This document shows, piece after piece, positions 17,469 to 26,405 of a stretch of 64,000 bases of DNA. The stretch covers positions 1,488,001-1,552,000 of the forward strand of contig NZ_VFME01000001.1 in the NCBI RefSeq assembly GCF_006714895.1, written 5' to 3'. Position 1 is the first letter of the stretch. Each line of letters begins with the position of its first letter. Origin of the DNA: Gramella sp. Hel_I_59. Its GTDB lineage: Bacteria; Bacteroidota; Bacteroidia; Flavobacteriales; Flavobacteriaceae. The notes under the pieces were generated by a model that had not been told where the DNA came from, made no database searches, and saw only the letters and a program-made list of their open reading frames with translations. Made by a program: the position numbers and the translations under genes.

Positions 17469-19628
17469 TTAATCTTCAGTGGTTTTTGAACTTTCAGGAA
17501 CAGGAAAACCACGATCACGCATCAACGCATCAATTTCGGCATCCCTTCCACGGAATTTCTTGTAAGCATCTGCAGGATCCATCGCATTTCTAGGTGCAAA
17601 AAGATATTTCACCAGCTTGCGAGCAACTTCCTTATCATAGAAACCACCTTCAGCTTCAGCAAAAGCTTCCGCAGCATCAGCAGTTAAGACATCTGCCCAT
17701 AGATATCCGTAATAACCGGAAGCATAACCTTCACCGGAGAACACATGTCCAAAATGAGGCGTTCTATGACGCATTACGATCTCTTCCGGCATATTAAGCT
17801 CTTTTAAAGTTTCCTTTTCGAATTTTGCAGGATCGATCTTGTCTGGATCTGTCGTATGATACTTCATATCCATGATCGCAGAAGCTAAAAATTCGGTCGT
17901 ACCAAATCCCTGGTTGAAAGTAGAAGCTTTCTTGATCTTTGCAACCAATGCTTCAGGAATCACTTCATTGGTTTCATGATGTCTTAGAAACTGGTTGATC
18001 ACCTTGTCTGTAGACAACCATCTCTCCAGTAATTGCGATTGAAATTCAGTATAATCACGTACGCCACCGTTCAAGGTAGGATACTCAACATTAGCCGATA
18101 AAAAGTGCAGGGCATGACCAAATTCATGGAAAAATGTTTCAGCATCATCCCAGGAAACAAGTACTGGTTCACCCGGAGCAGGTTCAATAAAGTTGGAGTT
18201 GTTAGAAGCCAATACTGGTTTTTCTCCTGTTAGCTTGGTATAACCTCTGTAAGTAGTTGCCCATGCTCCAGAGCGTTTTCCCTGTCGCGCATATGGATCC
18301 AAGTACCATAATCCTACAATTTCACCCGAATCTTTATCGCTTACTTCCCAAACGTTCACATCCTCATGAAAGACGGGCACACTATTATTCTCTACTGGAG
18401 TAAAGGCAAAATTGAACAATTCACCAGCTGTGAAAAATAACGCCTGAGTCAGATTGCCTAATTCCAGGTATTGTTTTACTTCTTCACTATCCAGATCATA
18501 TTTTTCTTTTCTAACTTTTTCAGCATAGAATCTATAATCCCATGGCTTAATAGTTATATCGGCATTCTCAGAGTCTGCAACCTTCTGCATGTCTGCTACC
18601 TCTTCTTTAACTCTTGCCAAAGCCGCTGGCCATACCTGCATCATTAGATCCATGGCATTTTCAGGATTTTTTGCCATACGATTCTGTAAACGCCACTGCG
18701 CATAATTATCGAAACCAAGTAATTCTACTCGCTCATCTCTAAGCTTCAGGATCTTTTGAATGGTTTCTTTGTTATCAAATTCATCATTATTGTCACCTCG
18801 TGAATAGTAGTTCTTCCATACCTTTTCACGCAGTTCTCTTTCCGTAGAATAGGTAAGAAATGGATCCATGGAAGATCTTGTATTGGTAACTGCATATGAA
18901 CCTTTATGATCACGGTCTTCAGCAGCTTTAGCGGCAGATTTCACATATGATTCAGGCAGTCCACCAGTTTGATCTTTTGTAAGATAGATCACATAGTTCT
19001 CTTCATCTGCCAATACGTTGCTTGAAAACTTAGTATATAATGCAGAAAGTTCCTTGTTGATCTCTGCATAACGCTTTTTGTCTTCCTCACTTAGGTCTGC
19101 TCCCTGCATAGCGAACTCTTCATATACAAGATCGATCACTCTTTGTTCTGCGGAATCTAACGGCTTCTGCTGAGAATTCTCATAGACCGTTTTAATTCGT
19201 TTGAATAAAGCTTCATTCTGACTGATTTTTGAGGAATATTCTGAAATCTCTGGAGCCAGTTCTTTCTGAACTGCTCTAAATTCCGGGCTGGAAACATTGC
19301 TGCTATAGATACCATAATAGGTAAAAGCACGATCCAGTTCCTTACCTGCTTTTTCCATTGGAATAATGGTGTTTTCAAAGGTAGCTTCAGCAGTATTGTT
19401 AGCGATCTGGTTAATTTCTTCCAGATGGGATTCCATTCCCTTCCGAATAGCTGGCTTTACAAGTGAAACTTCCATTTTGTCAAAAGCCGGAACTCCTTCA
19501 TAAGGGCCCTGCCATTCTTTTAGCAATGGATTTTGCATAATTTCCTGATTATTTTCCTGAGCACTGGACTGACTTATTATCGCAAATAGCGCAATCATAC
19601 TCAAGCCTGTTCGTAATTTCTTTTTCAT
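17469..19628 (-). CDS. dcp: Peptidyl-dipeptidase Dcp, M3 family zinc metallopeptidase
   Basis: A 719-residue member of the thimet/oligopeptidase family. A signal peptide (MKKKLRTGLSMIALFAIISQ, ending SSAQ) indicates export, unlike the cytosolic enterobacterial enzyme; secreted M3 peptidases are common in Bacteroidota. The zinc site is FFHEFGHALHFL near residue 500. The C-terminus has the family pattern RTPHFGHVFSGEGYASGYYGYLWADV, whose Tyr and His residues bind substrate. Dcp removes C-terminal dipeptides from short peptides, so a role in using peptide nutrients is likely. It lies downstream of an araC-type gene but a terminator-like hairpin separates them. Confidence 0.93.
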   Translation of the reverse strand: MKKKLRTGLSMIALFAIISQSSAQENNQEIMQNPLLKEWQGPYEGVPAFDKMEVSLVKPAIRKGMESHLEEINQIANNTAEATFENTIIPMEKAGKELDRAFTYYGIYSSNVSSPEFRAVQKELAPEISEYSSKISQNEALFKRIKTVYENSQQKPLDSAEQRVIDLVYEEFAMQGADLSEEDKKRYAEINKELSALYTKFSSNVLADEENYVIYLTKDQTGGLPESYVKSAAKAAEDRDHKGSYAVTNTRSSMDPFLTYSTERELREKVWKNYYSRGDNNDEFDNKETIQKILKLRDERVELLGFDNYAQWRLQNRMAKNPENAMDLMMQVWPAALARVKEEVADMQKVADSENADITIKPWDYRFYAEKVRKEKYDLDSEEVKQYLELGNLTQALFFTAGELFNFAFTPVENNSVPVFHEDVNVWEVSDKDSGEIVGLWYLDPYARQGKRSGAWATTYRGYTKLTGEKPVLASNNSNFIEPAPGEPVLVSWDDAETFFHEFGHALHFLSANVEYPTLNGGVRDYTEFQSQLLERWLSTDKVINQFLRHHETNEVIPEALVAKIKKASTFNQGFGTTEFLASAIMDMKYHTTDPDKIDPAKFEKETLKELNMPEEIVMRHRTPHFGHVFSGEGYASGYYGYLWADVLTADAAEAFAEAEGGFYDKEVARKLVKYLFAPRNAMDPADAYKKFRGRDAEIDALMRDRGFPVPESSKTTED

Positions 19629-19658
19629 ATTCTTTATTTATTCGAAGTCTGTTAACAT

Positions 19659-19698
19659 ACAAAACCCGGACCAAAGCGATGCTTTGAAAATCCCGGTT
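19659..19698 (-). terminator. Probable terminator after the first AraC regulator gene
   Basis: AACCCGGA and TCCCGGTT (19663-19670 with 19691-19698) pair with one C-C mismatch, enclosing an inner AAAGC-GAT-GCTTT stem. On the minus strand a short T run follows. It lies between araC and dcp, both on the minus strand. Confidence 0.5.
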
Positions 19699-19717
19699 AG
19701 TCTATTAATATTAAAAA

Positions 19718-20737
19718 TTATTTAGTTGGTAATTCATTTTTGGAAAGTACTTTCCTTGGAGAAACTCCGTATTTTTTCTTGAAGATCTTTGAAAAGTAAC
19801 TTCGGCTGGATAATCCTAATTCATAAACAACCTCACTAACGTTCTTTTTTCCTGAAGAAAGCATATGTAGAGCCTTTGTAAGGCGTATATCCCGCACGTA
19901 TTCATTCACGGTTTTCCCATATACCTTCTGAAAAACTTCCTGAAGTTTGTTCGTGTTAACGCCGGCAATCTGTGCCAGTTCGTTCACGGTTCCAGCCTGG
20001 GCGAGATTGGAATCTATATACTTAACAACTTTTTCTACAGCCGCCCGGTCTTTATCTTTTAGTTCATTCTGGGTTTGCTGATCCTCCTTTTTAAAACGAT
20101 TCAGCATATAGCTCAGGATCTCCAGAGATTTTGCTCCCACAAAATTAATCCTTGGAAAACCCGTAAGATCAGATGTTTTAATTTCTTTAATAATCTGGCT
20201 AGTTTGAAGACTAATGTTTCCCAAAGTTGAAACCCGATTATGAGCCTGTACATCACTAAATAGTTTGTAGAAAATTGGCTCAAGTTCATGAAGGTCAAAA
20301 CTAAAATATTCCTGAAATTTTAAACGATCAATTTCCAGGTAACAGAGCGTGGTTTCTATATCCTTCTTCAAGGTAATATTATAAGTCTCCTTGCTTTTTG
20401 GAGCGGCGATCACAAATTCATGTTCGTTTACGAGGTCTTCAGCACCTATAAAATCAAAACTACTTCCAATCATTCCATCCAGACAATAGATAAAGCGAAT
20501 CGGCTTTATAGTTGGGTGGGAAATTCTAAGTTCTGTGTCTTCACGAACCGTCACATGATACATATATAGACCTATACCATTAGGAAAATTAATTCCACGA
20601 ATGTTTCCATCGCCAATAGAGTCAGGTATAAATAGAGAGAATTCGCCGAGGTGTTCCGAATGATCTATTCCTACAGTCTTCGCAAGTTCAGGAATAAAAT
20701 CATCCACATCATTTATTTCTAAATGATAAGTCTTCAT
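19718..20737 (-). CDS. AraC family transcriptional regulator (paralogue 1)
   Basis: A 339-residue regulator. The last 105 residues are a double helix-turn-helix AraC domain (VNELAQIAGVNTNKLQEVFQ, then VSEVVYELGLSSRSYFSKIF). The N-terminal 200 residues are a cupin-like sensing domain with the motif GDGNIRGINFPNGIGLYMY. The protein is clearly paralogous along its length to the AraC protein at 56640-57656, which shares GINFP.G.G, PF/IRFIY.L.G and SRS.FSKIFK.KYG. The ligand is unknown. It lies between dcp and an ABC permease gene on the same strand, with a terminator-like hairpin downstream, so its targets are not obvious from position. Confidence 0.9.
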   Translation of the reverse strand: MKTYHLEINDVDDFIPELAKTVGIDHSEHLGEFSLFIPDSIGDGNIRGINFPNGIGLYMYHVTVREDTELRISHPTIKPIRFIYCLDGMIGSSFDFIGAEDLVNEHEFVIAAPKSKETYNITLKKDIETTLCYLEIDRLKFQEYFSFDLHELEPIFYKLFSDVQAHNRVSTLGNISLQTSQIIKEIKTSDLTGFPRINFVGAKSLEILSYMLNRFKKEDQQTQNELKDKDRAAVEKVVKYIDSNLAQAGTVNELAQIAGVNTNKLQEVFQKVYGKTVNEYVRDIRLTKALHMLSSGKKNVSEVVYELGLSSRSYFSKIFKKKYGVSPRKVLSKNELPTK

Positions 20738-20845
20738 AAAAATCGAGTTAGCTTGTTAACTCATACAAGGTACACAGCGGCTTAAACTATCATGGCTAAA
20801 GAATTGTTAAATTCATATTGACTTTTTGAACACCATCAATTTAAT

Positions 20846-23389
20846 TTATCCTAACTCCTTCCGAAGTACAGCCAGAGGTGGACTTTTTACTACACTATAA
20901 CTATTCGCAAGTCCAATAATTACCACCAATGCAGTAATCGCAGGGAACACTACTAAAAATGGAATCCATGAAGGTATAAACGTAGTATCGAACAGGAAAT
21001 AACCAATTAGAAAACTGGAGATCAAGGAAAGTAATATTCCGGAAAGGCTTCCCAGGATTCCCAGAAATAAGTATTCCAGCCCCAGGATTTTTAAGATCTG
21101 CCTGTTCTTGGCACCAAGGGTTCTTAGTAGTACACTCTCGCGAATTCTTTGATATTTACTGGTTCTAACTGCACCAATGAGTACGATGATACCAGTAAGA
21201 ATACTGAAAAATGCCATAAAATTGATTAGCCAGGAAATCTTACCAAGAATTTCTTCCACAACTTTTAGAACCTGTCTTAGATCGATAATGGTCACATTAG
21301 GAAATTGCTGTACCAGTTTCTGCTGAAGCTTCGCTGAAGAATTATCGTCTTCAACCCGCGTTGTCATTACTGTGAATTGCGGAGCATCCTCCAGAACACC
21401 GGTCGGGAATAAAATTGAAAAATTGATCTGCATATTACTCCAGTCCACTCTACGAATACTCGCAACTTCAGTTTCCAGCTGAACACCCTGAACATTAAAT
21501 ATCATTTGATCTCCAATTGTGGCCTCGGCATCTTCAGCAAGATTATCACTTATAGAGATTGGAATAAGACCTTCTCCATTAAAATTAGCTTGCCATTTTC
21601 CATCCAGAATTTCTTCACCTTCAGCAAGAGAGTTCCTGTAGGTAGTCCTGAATTCGTGATCCAGAACCCAGTTATTGATCGTACTGCTGGTATCCTTGCG
21701 AATTTCGTTCGCGCTTCTACCTTTCAGCTCAATAACACGCATAGTGACAATGGGAATGTTCTGTAAAAGCTCCAGGTTGCTACTGTCCATTACCTGTTCA
21801 ACCTCTTCTTTTTGCTCACTTTGAACGTCCAGCAAGATCATATTTGGAGTATTCTGCTGACTCTCCAATGTAGTTTGAGCCAGAAGCAGATCCCTGGTAA
21901 AGTATAAAGTGCTTATTAAAAATGTTCCAATTCCAATAGCAAGAATGAGAATGAGCGTTTGATTTTGTGGCCGATAAAGATTTAAAACACTTTGTCTTGC
22001 CGGGAATCCCCAGTTCTTCGGAAAATACCTTTTCAGCAATTTCATGATCAAAGCTGCAAATCCGCTCAAAATAGCAAAGGTGATTGCCAGGCCCAGAACG
22101 AACCAGATCGCATATAACCAATTATCGAGTAACCAGAATGCAAAGATCCAGATGAAAATTATGACTGCGACTGACACCAAGATTTTATACTTTTTGTTCG
22201 ATCCTGCAGATTGCTGCATGCGTAGAGTCTGCAAAGGAGATATATTTAGGGTAGTAAGTAGTGGGTATAAAGCAAAAAGAACCGACATGCTTACCCCAAG
22301 AATAATTCCTGTAAGAATTACAAGAGGTGAAATTTGGAGATCTATTTCTACCGGCAAAAGATCCTGCAACAAGTAGGGAAATAATTCCTGCAATCCGAGT
22401 CCTAAGAGGGTTCCAATTACAGACCCGATCAATCCAATAACGATTACCTGAATCAAAAAGATTTGAAAACTTTGTTTTCTGGAAGCTCCCAGGCATTTTA
22501 AAATAGCGATCGATGCAACTTTTTCTTTTATATAGATATGTATGGCGCTGGCTATTCCAACACAACCAAGTAATAGCGCAATGAAAGCAACCAGGTTTAG
22601 GAACTTTGCAAAATTCTCATAACGTCTCCCTAATCTCTGACTAGTAGATAGGTGAGTGTCCAGATCTGCATCGTTCTCATCAAGTATAGGATCAAGTTCT
22701 TCATCAAACTTTTCCATATCAAGACTTTCCGGAGCGGTAAAATAGTACCTGTAATCAATTCGGCTACCGGTTTGGACCAGTCCCGACTTTTCTATGGCAG
22801 AAAAGGGCACCAGTAGAGGAGGAGCTATAGAACTAAAAATGCTGGAACTGCCAGGAACATTGTTTAATGCTCCGCCAATTTCCAAACTTGTATTTCCAAT
22901 TTTTACAAAATCGCCAATTTCAAGTCCCAATTGTAGCATGACCGTGGCATCCACCAGGGCAACCTCAGACTCTTTAAAATTATTTCCTGCTTCGGGAGGT
23001 GTAGTTTCAATTTCTCCATAAAATGGGAAACCACCTTCTATTCCCCGAACCTGCATTAATTTTGTTCCCTGGTTCCCAGGAAAAGCTGCCATAGAGGCGA
23101 AGCTAATCTCTCTTGCTTCTGCGCCTCCAAGAGAATCGATAATACCGTAAACTTTTTCCGTAGGAAGTTTATCGCTGTCAATAATATAATCGGCACCCAT
23201 CAGGGATTTCGATTGTAGAGAGATATTCCGTTTGAGGTTAGCGCTAAAAGATTGTATTGAAACTACCGCAGCAATTCCAAGTACGATCGATGCGATAAAT
23301 AAAAACAATTTTCGACTGCTAGCTTTCCCATCCCTTAAAGCCATTTTTAATAGCCAAGGAAAACCAGCGCTGGATCTTTCTGAACTCAT
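20846..23389 (-). CDS. FtsX-like ABC transporter permease (YbbP type)
   Basis: An 847-residue inner-membrane protein with an N-terminal transmembrane segment, a large periplasmic domain, two FtsX/MacB permease blocks (about residues 265-400 and 720-845) and extra central helices. This two-block layout is that of YbbP and LolC/E-like permeases. The start codon is separated from the partner ATPase stop codon by one base. In E. coli, ybbA-ybbP lie divergent from tesA, and the same trio is found here. YbbAP-TesA has been linked to handling of hydrophobic compounds or lipids at the membrane; the substrate here is inferred only. Membrane topology was judged by eye. Confidence 0.9.
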   Translation of the reverse strand: MSSERSSAGFPWLLKMALRDGKASSRKLFLFIASIVLGIAAVVSIQSFSANLKRNISLQSKSLMGADYIIDSDKLPTEKVYGIIDSLGGAEAREISFASMAAFPGNQGTKLMQVRGIEGGFPFYGEIETTPPEAGNNFKESEVALVDATVMLQLGLEIGDFVKIGNTSLEIGGALNNVPGSSSIFSSIAPPLLVPFSAIEKSGLVQTGSRIDYRYYFTAPESLDMEKFDEELDPILDENDADLDTHLSTSQRLGRRYENFAKFLNLVAFIALLLGCVGIASAIHIYIKEKVASIAILKCLGASRKQSFQIFLIQVIVIGLIGSVIGTLLGLGLQELFPYLLQDLLPVEIDLQISPLVILTGIILGVSMSVLFALYPLLTTLNISPLQTLRMQQSAGSNKKYKILVSVAVIIFIWIFAFWLLDNWLYAIWFVLGLAITFAILSGFAALIMKLLKRYFPKNWGFPARQSVLNLYRPQNQTLILILAIGIGTFLISTLYFTRDLLLAQTTLESQQNTPNMILLDVQSEQKEEVEQVMDSSNLELLQNIPIVTMRVIELKGRSANEIRKDTSSTINNWVLDHEFRTTYRNSLAEGEEILDGKWQANFNGEGLIPISISDNLAEDAEATIGDQMIFNVQGVQLETEVASIRRVDWSNMQINFSILFPTGVLEDAPQFTVMTTRVEDDNSSAKLQQKLVQQFPNVTIIDLRQVLKVVEEILGKISWLINFMAFFSILTGIIVLIGAVRTSKYQRIRESVLLRTLGAKNRQILKILGLEYLFLGILGSLSGILLSLISSFLIGYFLFDTTFIPSWIPFLVVFPAITALVVIIGLANSYSVVKSPPLAVLRKELG

Positions 23390-23390
23390 A

Positions 23391-24074
23391 TTAAACCTGG
23401 GTTTGTAGTTCCTGAACTTTTCCCCCTCGAAGCTTAAGAATTCGCTGCGTTTTCTGCGCTAGTTCCATATCATGGGTAACTATTACCAGGGTTGTACCCA
23501 AATCCTTATTCAGTGTTAAAAGCAGATCGATCACATTTTGTCCAGTAGCTTCATCCAGGTTGCCCGTTGGCTCATCTGCAAAAAGTATCCTGGGTTTATT
23601 ACAAAATGCCCGGGCAAGTGCAACTCTCTGTTGTTCCCCTCCAGATAATTGTGTTGGGTAATGATGCATTCTATCCTTTAAACCAACTTTTTCCAGAAGG
23701 GCTGTGGCTTCATGTTCTGCACTCGAATCTCCACGAAGTTCCAATGGAACAGCAACATTTTCAAGAGCCGTAAGGGTTGGGATAAGCTGAAAGTTCTGAA
23801 ATACGAATCCAACATGCCTGTTCCTCAAGGCAGCGCGACCATCTTCATCAAGTTGACTTAGATTTTCGCCGCAGAGTTCTATAGTGCCTTCATCACTTCG
23901 ATCAAGTCCTGCACTCAGGCCAAGTAAAGTTGTTTTCCCACTACCTGAAGGGCCAACGATAGCAAAAGTTTCTCCTTCTTCAATATCAAAATTGATCTTG
24001 TCCAGGATGACCAGCTTTTTACTACCATTATTATAGGTTTTGCTGAGATTTTCAACCCTTAAAATTTTTGCCAT
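23391..24074 (-). CDS. ABC transporter ATP-binding protein (YbbA/LolD type)
   Basis: A 227-residue ATPase with Walker A GPSGSGKTT, signature LSGGEQQRVALARA, Walker B ILFADEPTGNLDE and switch His in VIVTHD, all intact. The LolD/MacB/YbbA group pairs with FtsX-type permeases such as the one immediately downstream. I place the start at 24074 (MAKILRVENLSKTY); a longer frame to 24110 would add a basic, unconserved extension. The gene is divergent from the TesA-type esterase, with 52 nt between starts, so the two probably share a control region. Confidence 0.94.
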   Translation of the reverse strand: MAKILRVENLSKTYNNGSKKLVILDKINFDIEEGETFAIVGPSGSGKTTLLGLSAGLDRSDEGTIELCGENLSQLDEDGRAALRNRHVGFVFQNFQLIPTLTALENVAVPLELRGDSSAEHEATALLEKVGLKDRMHHYPTQLSGGEQQRVALARAFCNKPRILFADEPTGNLDEATGQNVIDLLLTLNKDLGTTLVIVTHDMELAQKTQRILKLRGGKVQELQTQV

Positions 24075-24126
24075 CTTAGTTCTTTTAATTTTCTTTACTC
24101 GGACCAACAAAATAAGAAATGATTTT

Positions 24127-24834
24127 ATGAATACTGCACCTATCTTTCGAAGCTTTCAAATCTTTACGCTTAGTTTAGTTTTACTGCTGAATCTATCCTG
24201 CGGAAACGAAAAAAAATCGGTTGCAGCTGAAGAGAAATCTGCTACTGAAGAATCTGAGGATAATTCAGAAGAAGAAAATTCTAAAACGATCCTCTTTTTT
24301 GGAGATAGTATTACTGCAGGCTACGGGCTTGAGACCGATGAAGCTTTCCCGAATCTAATTCAGCAGCGACTCGATTCTCTTGGGTTTGATTACACGGTGA
24401 TCAATGCAGGGCTTAGTGGAGAGACTACCGCTGGGGGATTGAACCGAATCGATTGGGTGCTAAAACAGAATGTGGAGATTTTTGTTCTGGAGCTTGGTGC
24501 GAATGATGGATTACGCGGTGTTCCTTTGGCTGAAACCAGGTCTAATCTAAATAAGATCGTAGATTATGTTCAGGAGAAAAATTCAGAAACTAAGATCATT
24601 CTTGCCGGAATGCAGATCCCACCAAATCTTGGAGCAGATTATACTACAGAATTCAGAAACCTATTTCCAGAGCTTGCCAAAAAAGAAAATATTTATTTGA
24701 TACCATTTATACTGGATGGTGTCGCTGGCGATCCGGAACTTAATCAGCAGGATGGGATTCATCCAACGGCCGAAGCTCAGCCAATTTTAGTGGAAAATAT
24801 CTGGGAAACTTTAGAACCCCTTCTTAAAAACTAA
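24127..24834 (+). CDS. TesA-type GDSL/SGNH esterase lipoprotein
   Basis: A 235-residue SGNH hydrolase. The start at 24127 gives a lipoprotein signal with the lipobox LNLSC, followed by an acidic linker rich in Glu and Ser (about residues 30-52). Catalytic blocks are FFGDSITAGYG (Ser61), GLSGETTAGG, LELGANDGLRG and the Asp/His pair in DGIHPTAEAQP. E. coli TesA is a periplasmic thioesterase/lysophospholipase; membrane anchoring here suggests action on lipids at the envelope. It lies divergent from ybbA/ybbP homologues, a conserved neighbourhood. Its 3' end overlaps the convergent membrane-protein gene by 24 nt. Confidence 0.93.
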   Translation: MNTAPIFRSFQIFTLSLVLLLNLSCGNEKKSVAAEEKSATEESEDNSEEENSKTILFFGDSITAGYGLETDEAFPNLIQQRLDSLGFDYTVINAGLSGETTAGGLNRIDWVLKQNVEIFVLELGANDGLRGVPLAETRSNLNKIVDYVQEKNSETKIILAGMQIPPNLGADYTTEFRNLFPELAKKENIYLIPFILDGVAGDPELNQQDGIHPTAEAQPILVENIWETLEPLLKN

Positions 24835-25197
24835 TTGCTGAAATCCCAGGCTGGCGAAAAATGCGATCGCAGCTGTGGTTCCTAAACTTCCACCAAAACC
24901 TTCAAAGAAAACTCCGGTACAATAGAATAGTATTCCGAAGAAAATAGAGGATAAGATAATAATGCGGTTTCTGGACGCGATCTCTTCCGAAGCCATTCCA
25001 ACAAAGCTTGCACCCATAATAACCAGAGGTAAAGTTTCTTGCAGAACTTCAGATAATGGAGTGTAGATCAATAATCCTCCTGAAATGCTCACCAGAGAAG
25101 ACGCAATGACAGCACCCAGATTTAAACTATTATTTAAGGTATACGTGAGCTGACCCGAAAGTACGCTACATGCTACTATGAGTAATAAATTCATCAT
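24811..25197 (-). CDS. Small membrane protein, related to the adjacent upstream membrane protein
   Basis: A 128-residue, very hydrophobic protein with about four transmembrane segments. I do not recognise the family. It aligns by eye with the C-terminal 120 residues of its neighbour at 25194-25736: both have an SGGLL/FGGII step, then GA(S)FVGM, an IIIL(S/A)S(I/F)F stretch, and F-G-GxLG. The two genes overlap by four bases (ATGA) and look like a duplicated pair, perhaps subunits of one heteromeric membrane complex. The start is ATG 25197, or ATG 25194 just after it. The function is unknown. Confidence 0.75.
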   Translation of the reverse strand: MMNLLLIVACSVLSGQLTYTLNNSLNLGAVIASSLVSISGGLLIYTPLSEVLQETLPLVIMGASFVGMASEEIASRNRIIILSSIFFGILFYCTGVFFEGFGGSLGTTAAIAFFASLGFQQLVFKKGF

Positions 25198-25736
25198 AGT
25201 AGCATATAACTTAAAAGGCTTACCAGGCTTACTCCTGCAAATGCGATACTACCAAGTTTTCCAGCATAACCATTAAAACTCTCACGTGTAAGTATGAGTA
25301 TAGAGCCAGCGAAAAATGAAGCTAGTATTATAAATAGATAATTACCTGCCAAAACCGGAGGAGTCATTCCAACAAAAGCACCACAATATATGGCCGGCGA
25401 AGCGATCTTAGTCAAAGGTTTATTTATGATCTTAGGTATAATCCCGCCGAAAAGGCCAATGATTCCAGCAGAGAGTACCGCTGAAAGTTCAAATTGATCC
25501 TGTAGAAGAAAAGTTGCAAGTCCACCTAAAATAGCAAATATGATCGTCGGTATCTGTATATCCTTTTCTGCCAGTTCCTTACTTTTCGAAAAATTATGAA
25601 GATAAAAGTATAGAAGCAACGTAGTGATCATCACCAGCGGTATAAGCTGATAGAGGTTCTCCTGACTCTCGCATACTGCAATTCCGATAAAAAGTGTGTG
25701 GAATAGCAGGAAAATGAATTGGGGTAAATTTTTCAT
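25194..25736 (-). CDS. Membrane protein of unknown function with a paralogous partner
   Basis: A 180-residue integral membrane protein with about six hydrophobic segments. No family was recognised. The first 60 residues (two helices and a charged Lys/Glu loop at 49-60) are unique. The remainder resembles the whole of the next protein, with the shared motif GAFVGMTPP versus GASFVGMAS and a similar FNGYAGKLGS versus FEGFGGSLGT ending. Translational overlap with the partner suggests equal amounts are made. It may be a transporter or channel half, but this is a guess from hydrophobicity and duplication alone. Confidence 0.75.
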   Translation of the reverse strand: MKNLPQFIFLLFHTLFIGIAVCESQENLYQLIPLVMITTLLLYFYLHNFSKSKELAEKDIQIPTIIFAILGGLATFLLQDQFELSAVLSAGIIGLFGGIIPKIINKPLTKIASPAIYCGAFVGMTPPVLAGNYLFIILASFFAGSILILTRESFNGYAGKLGSIAFAGVSLVSLLSYMLL

Positions 25737-26130
25737 TAATTCCTATGTCTCTTATAAAAGGTAAACCTTTCGAGAACTAACCGGAATCTCCAAACCATAG
25801 AAATGAAAGTCCTAGCTCGTAATTTTAACTATTGTTCACTTATCATCAATCTAAATTAATCGCTATTTTTAGCCTTGATCTATTAATTGTTTGATTATTA
25901 ATGGTATAAACGTTCTAGCCGCTCTCAATTCTATCATTTTAAAATGAATTTGAACTGTTACTTTTAGAAATCTAACCTTGCCTATAGATCTGTTTTAATA
26001 ATGTTCACCTTCGAAAAAAGCTTCTTTCCAGAAGCTTTTTTCTTTTTGCTTAGTTTATCAAGCAAGCACCTAAAATAGAAAGAGTCTAAACCTGCTTTGA
26101 AGTATCTTCGTATTTCAACTAATAGAAATT
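25737..26130. other. Intergenic region with an orphan terminator
   Basis: About 390 bp without a credible coding frame between a minus-strand membrane protein gene and the plus-strand CDGSH gene. The only clear structure is the strong hairpin at 26014-26041. Nothing upstream on either strand obviously needs terminating, so a small RNA ending here is possible. TATCTTCG at 26103-26110 is a near match to a -7 element for the CDGSH gene. Confidence 0.5.
26014..26046. terminator. Orphan bidirectional rho-independent terminator
   Basis: AAAAAAGCTTCT and AGAAGCTTTTTT form a perfect 12-bp stem (26014-26025 with 26030-26041) around a TTCC loop, followed by a T-rich run. No annotated gene ends here on either strand: the minus-strand gene to the left starts at 25736 and the CDGSH gene starts at 26131. 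Confidence 0.75.
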
Positions 26131-26355
26131 ATGTCGAAAACAAAATTAACAGTCAATAGTAATGGATCCCTTAAAGTAGAAGGAGATTTCGAAATTGTAG
26201 ATAAGAATGGTAATATATATGACCTGGGTGGAAGAGACCTGGTTTCAGTATGTAGATGTGGATTGTCGAAAAATAAGCCATTTTGTGACGGAGCTCATCG
26301 AAATCATTTTGAGCACGAAGCAATAGCTTTTGACTTACCTCCAAAAAAGAAATAA
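26131..26355 (+). CDS. CDGSH-type iron-sulfur protein
   Basis: A 74-residue protein with the complete CDGSH (mitoNEET-like) [2Fe-2S] motif: CRCGLSKNKPFCDGAH, ligands Cys41, Cys43, Cys52 and His56. Such small proteins bind a redox-active cluster with a labile His ligand and are implicated in cluster or electron transfer; specific bacterial roles are mostly unknown. It is monocistronic, with a terminator right after the stop codon. The high Lys/Glu content and lack of a signal peptide suggest a cytosolic protein. Confidence 0.93.
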   Translation: MSKTKLTVNSNGSLKVEGDFEIVDKNGNIYDLGGRDLVSVCRCGLSKNKPFCDGAHRNHFEHEAIAFDLPPKKK

Positions 26356-26356
26356 A

Positions 26357-26386
26357 AAAAAGCCTCTGATCTTTCAGAGGCTTTTC
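26357..26386. terminator. Bidirectional terminator between CDGSH gene and DJ-1-like gene
   Basis: AAAAGCCTCTGA pairs with TCAGAGGCTTTT (26358-26369 with 26374-26385), with A and T runs on the two sides. It serves both convergent genes. Confidence 0.88.
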
Positions 26387-26405
26387 TTTCTGTAGAATTA
26401 AATTC

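Noticed and set aside
22044..22565. Overlapping frames on both strands within the FtsX-like permease gene
   Set aside because: They are other-frame readings of hydrophobic permease sequence with no start context or homology.
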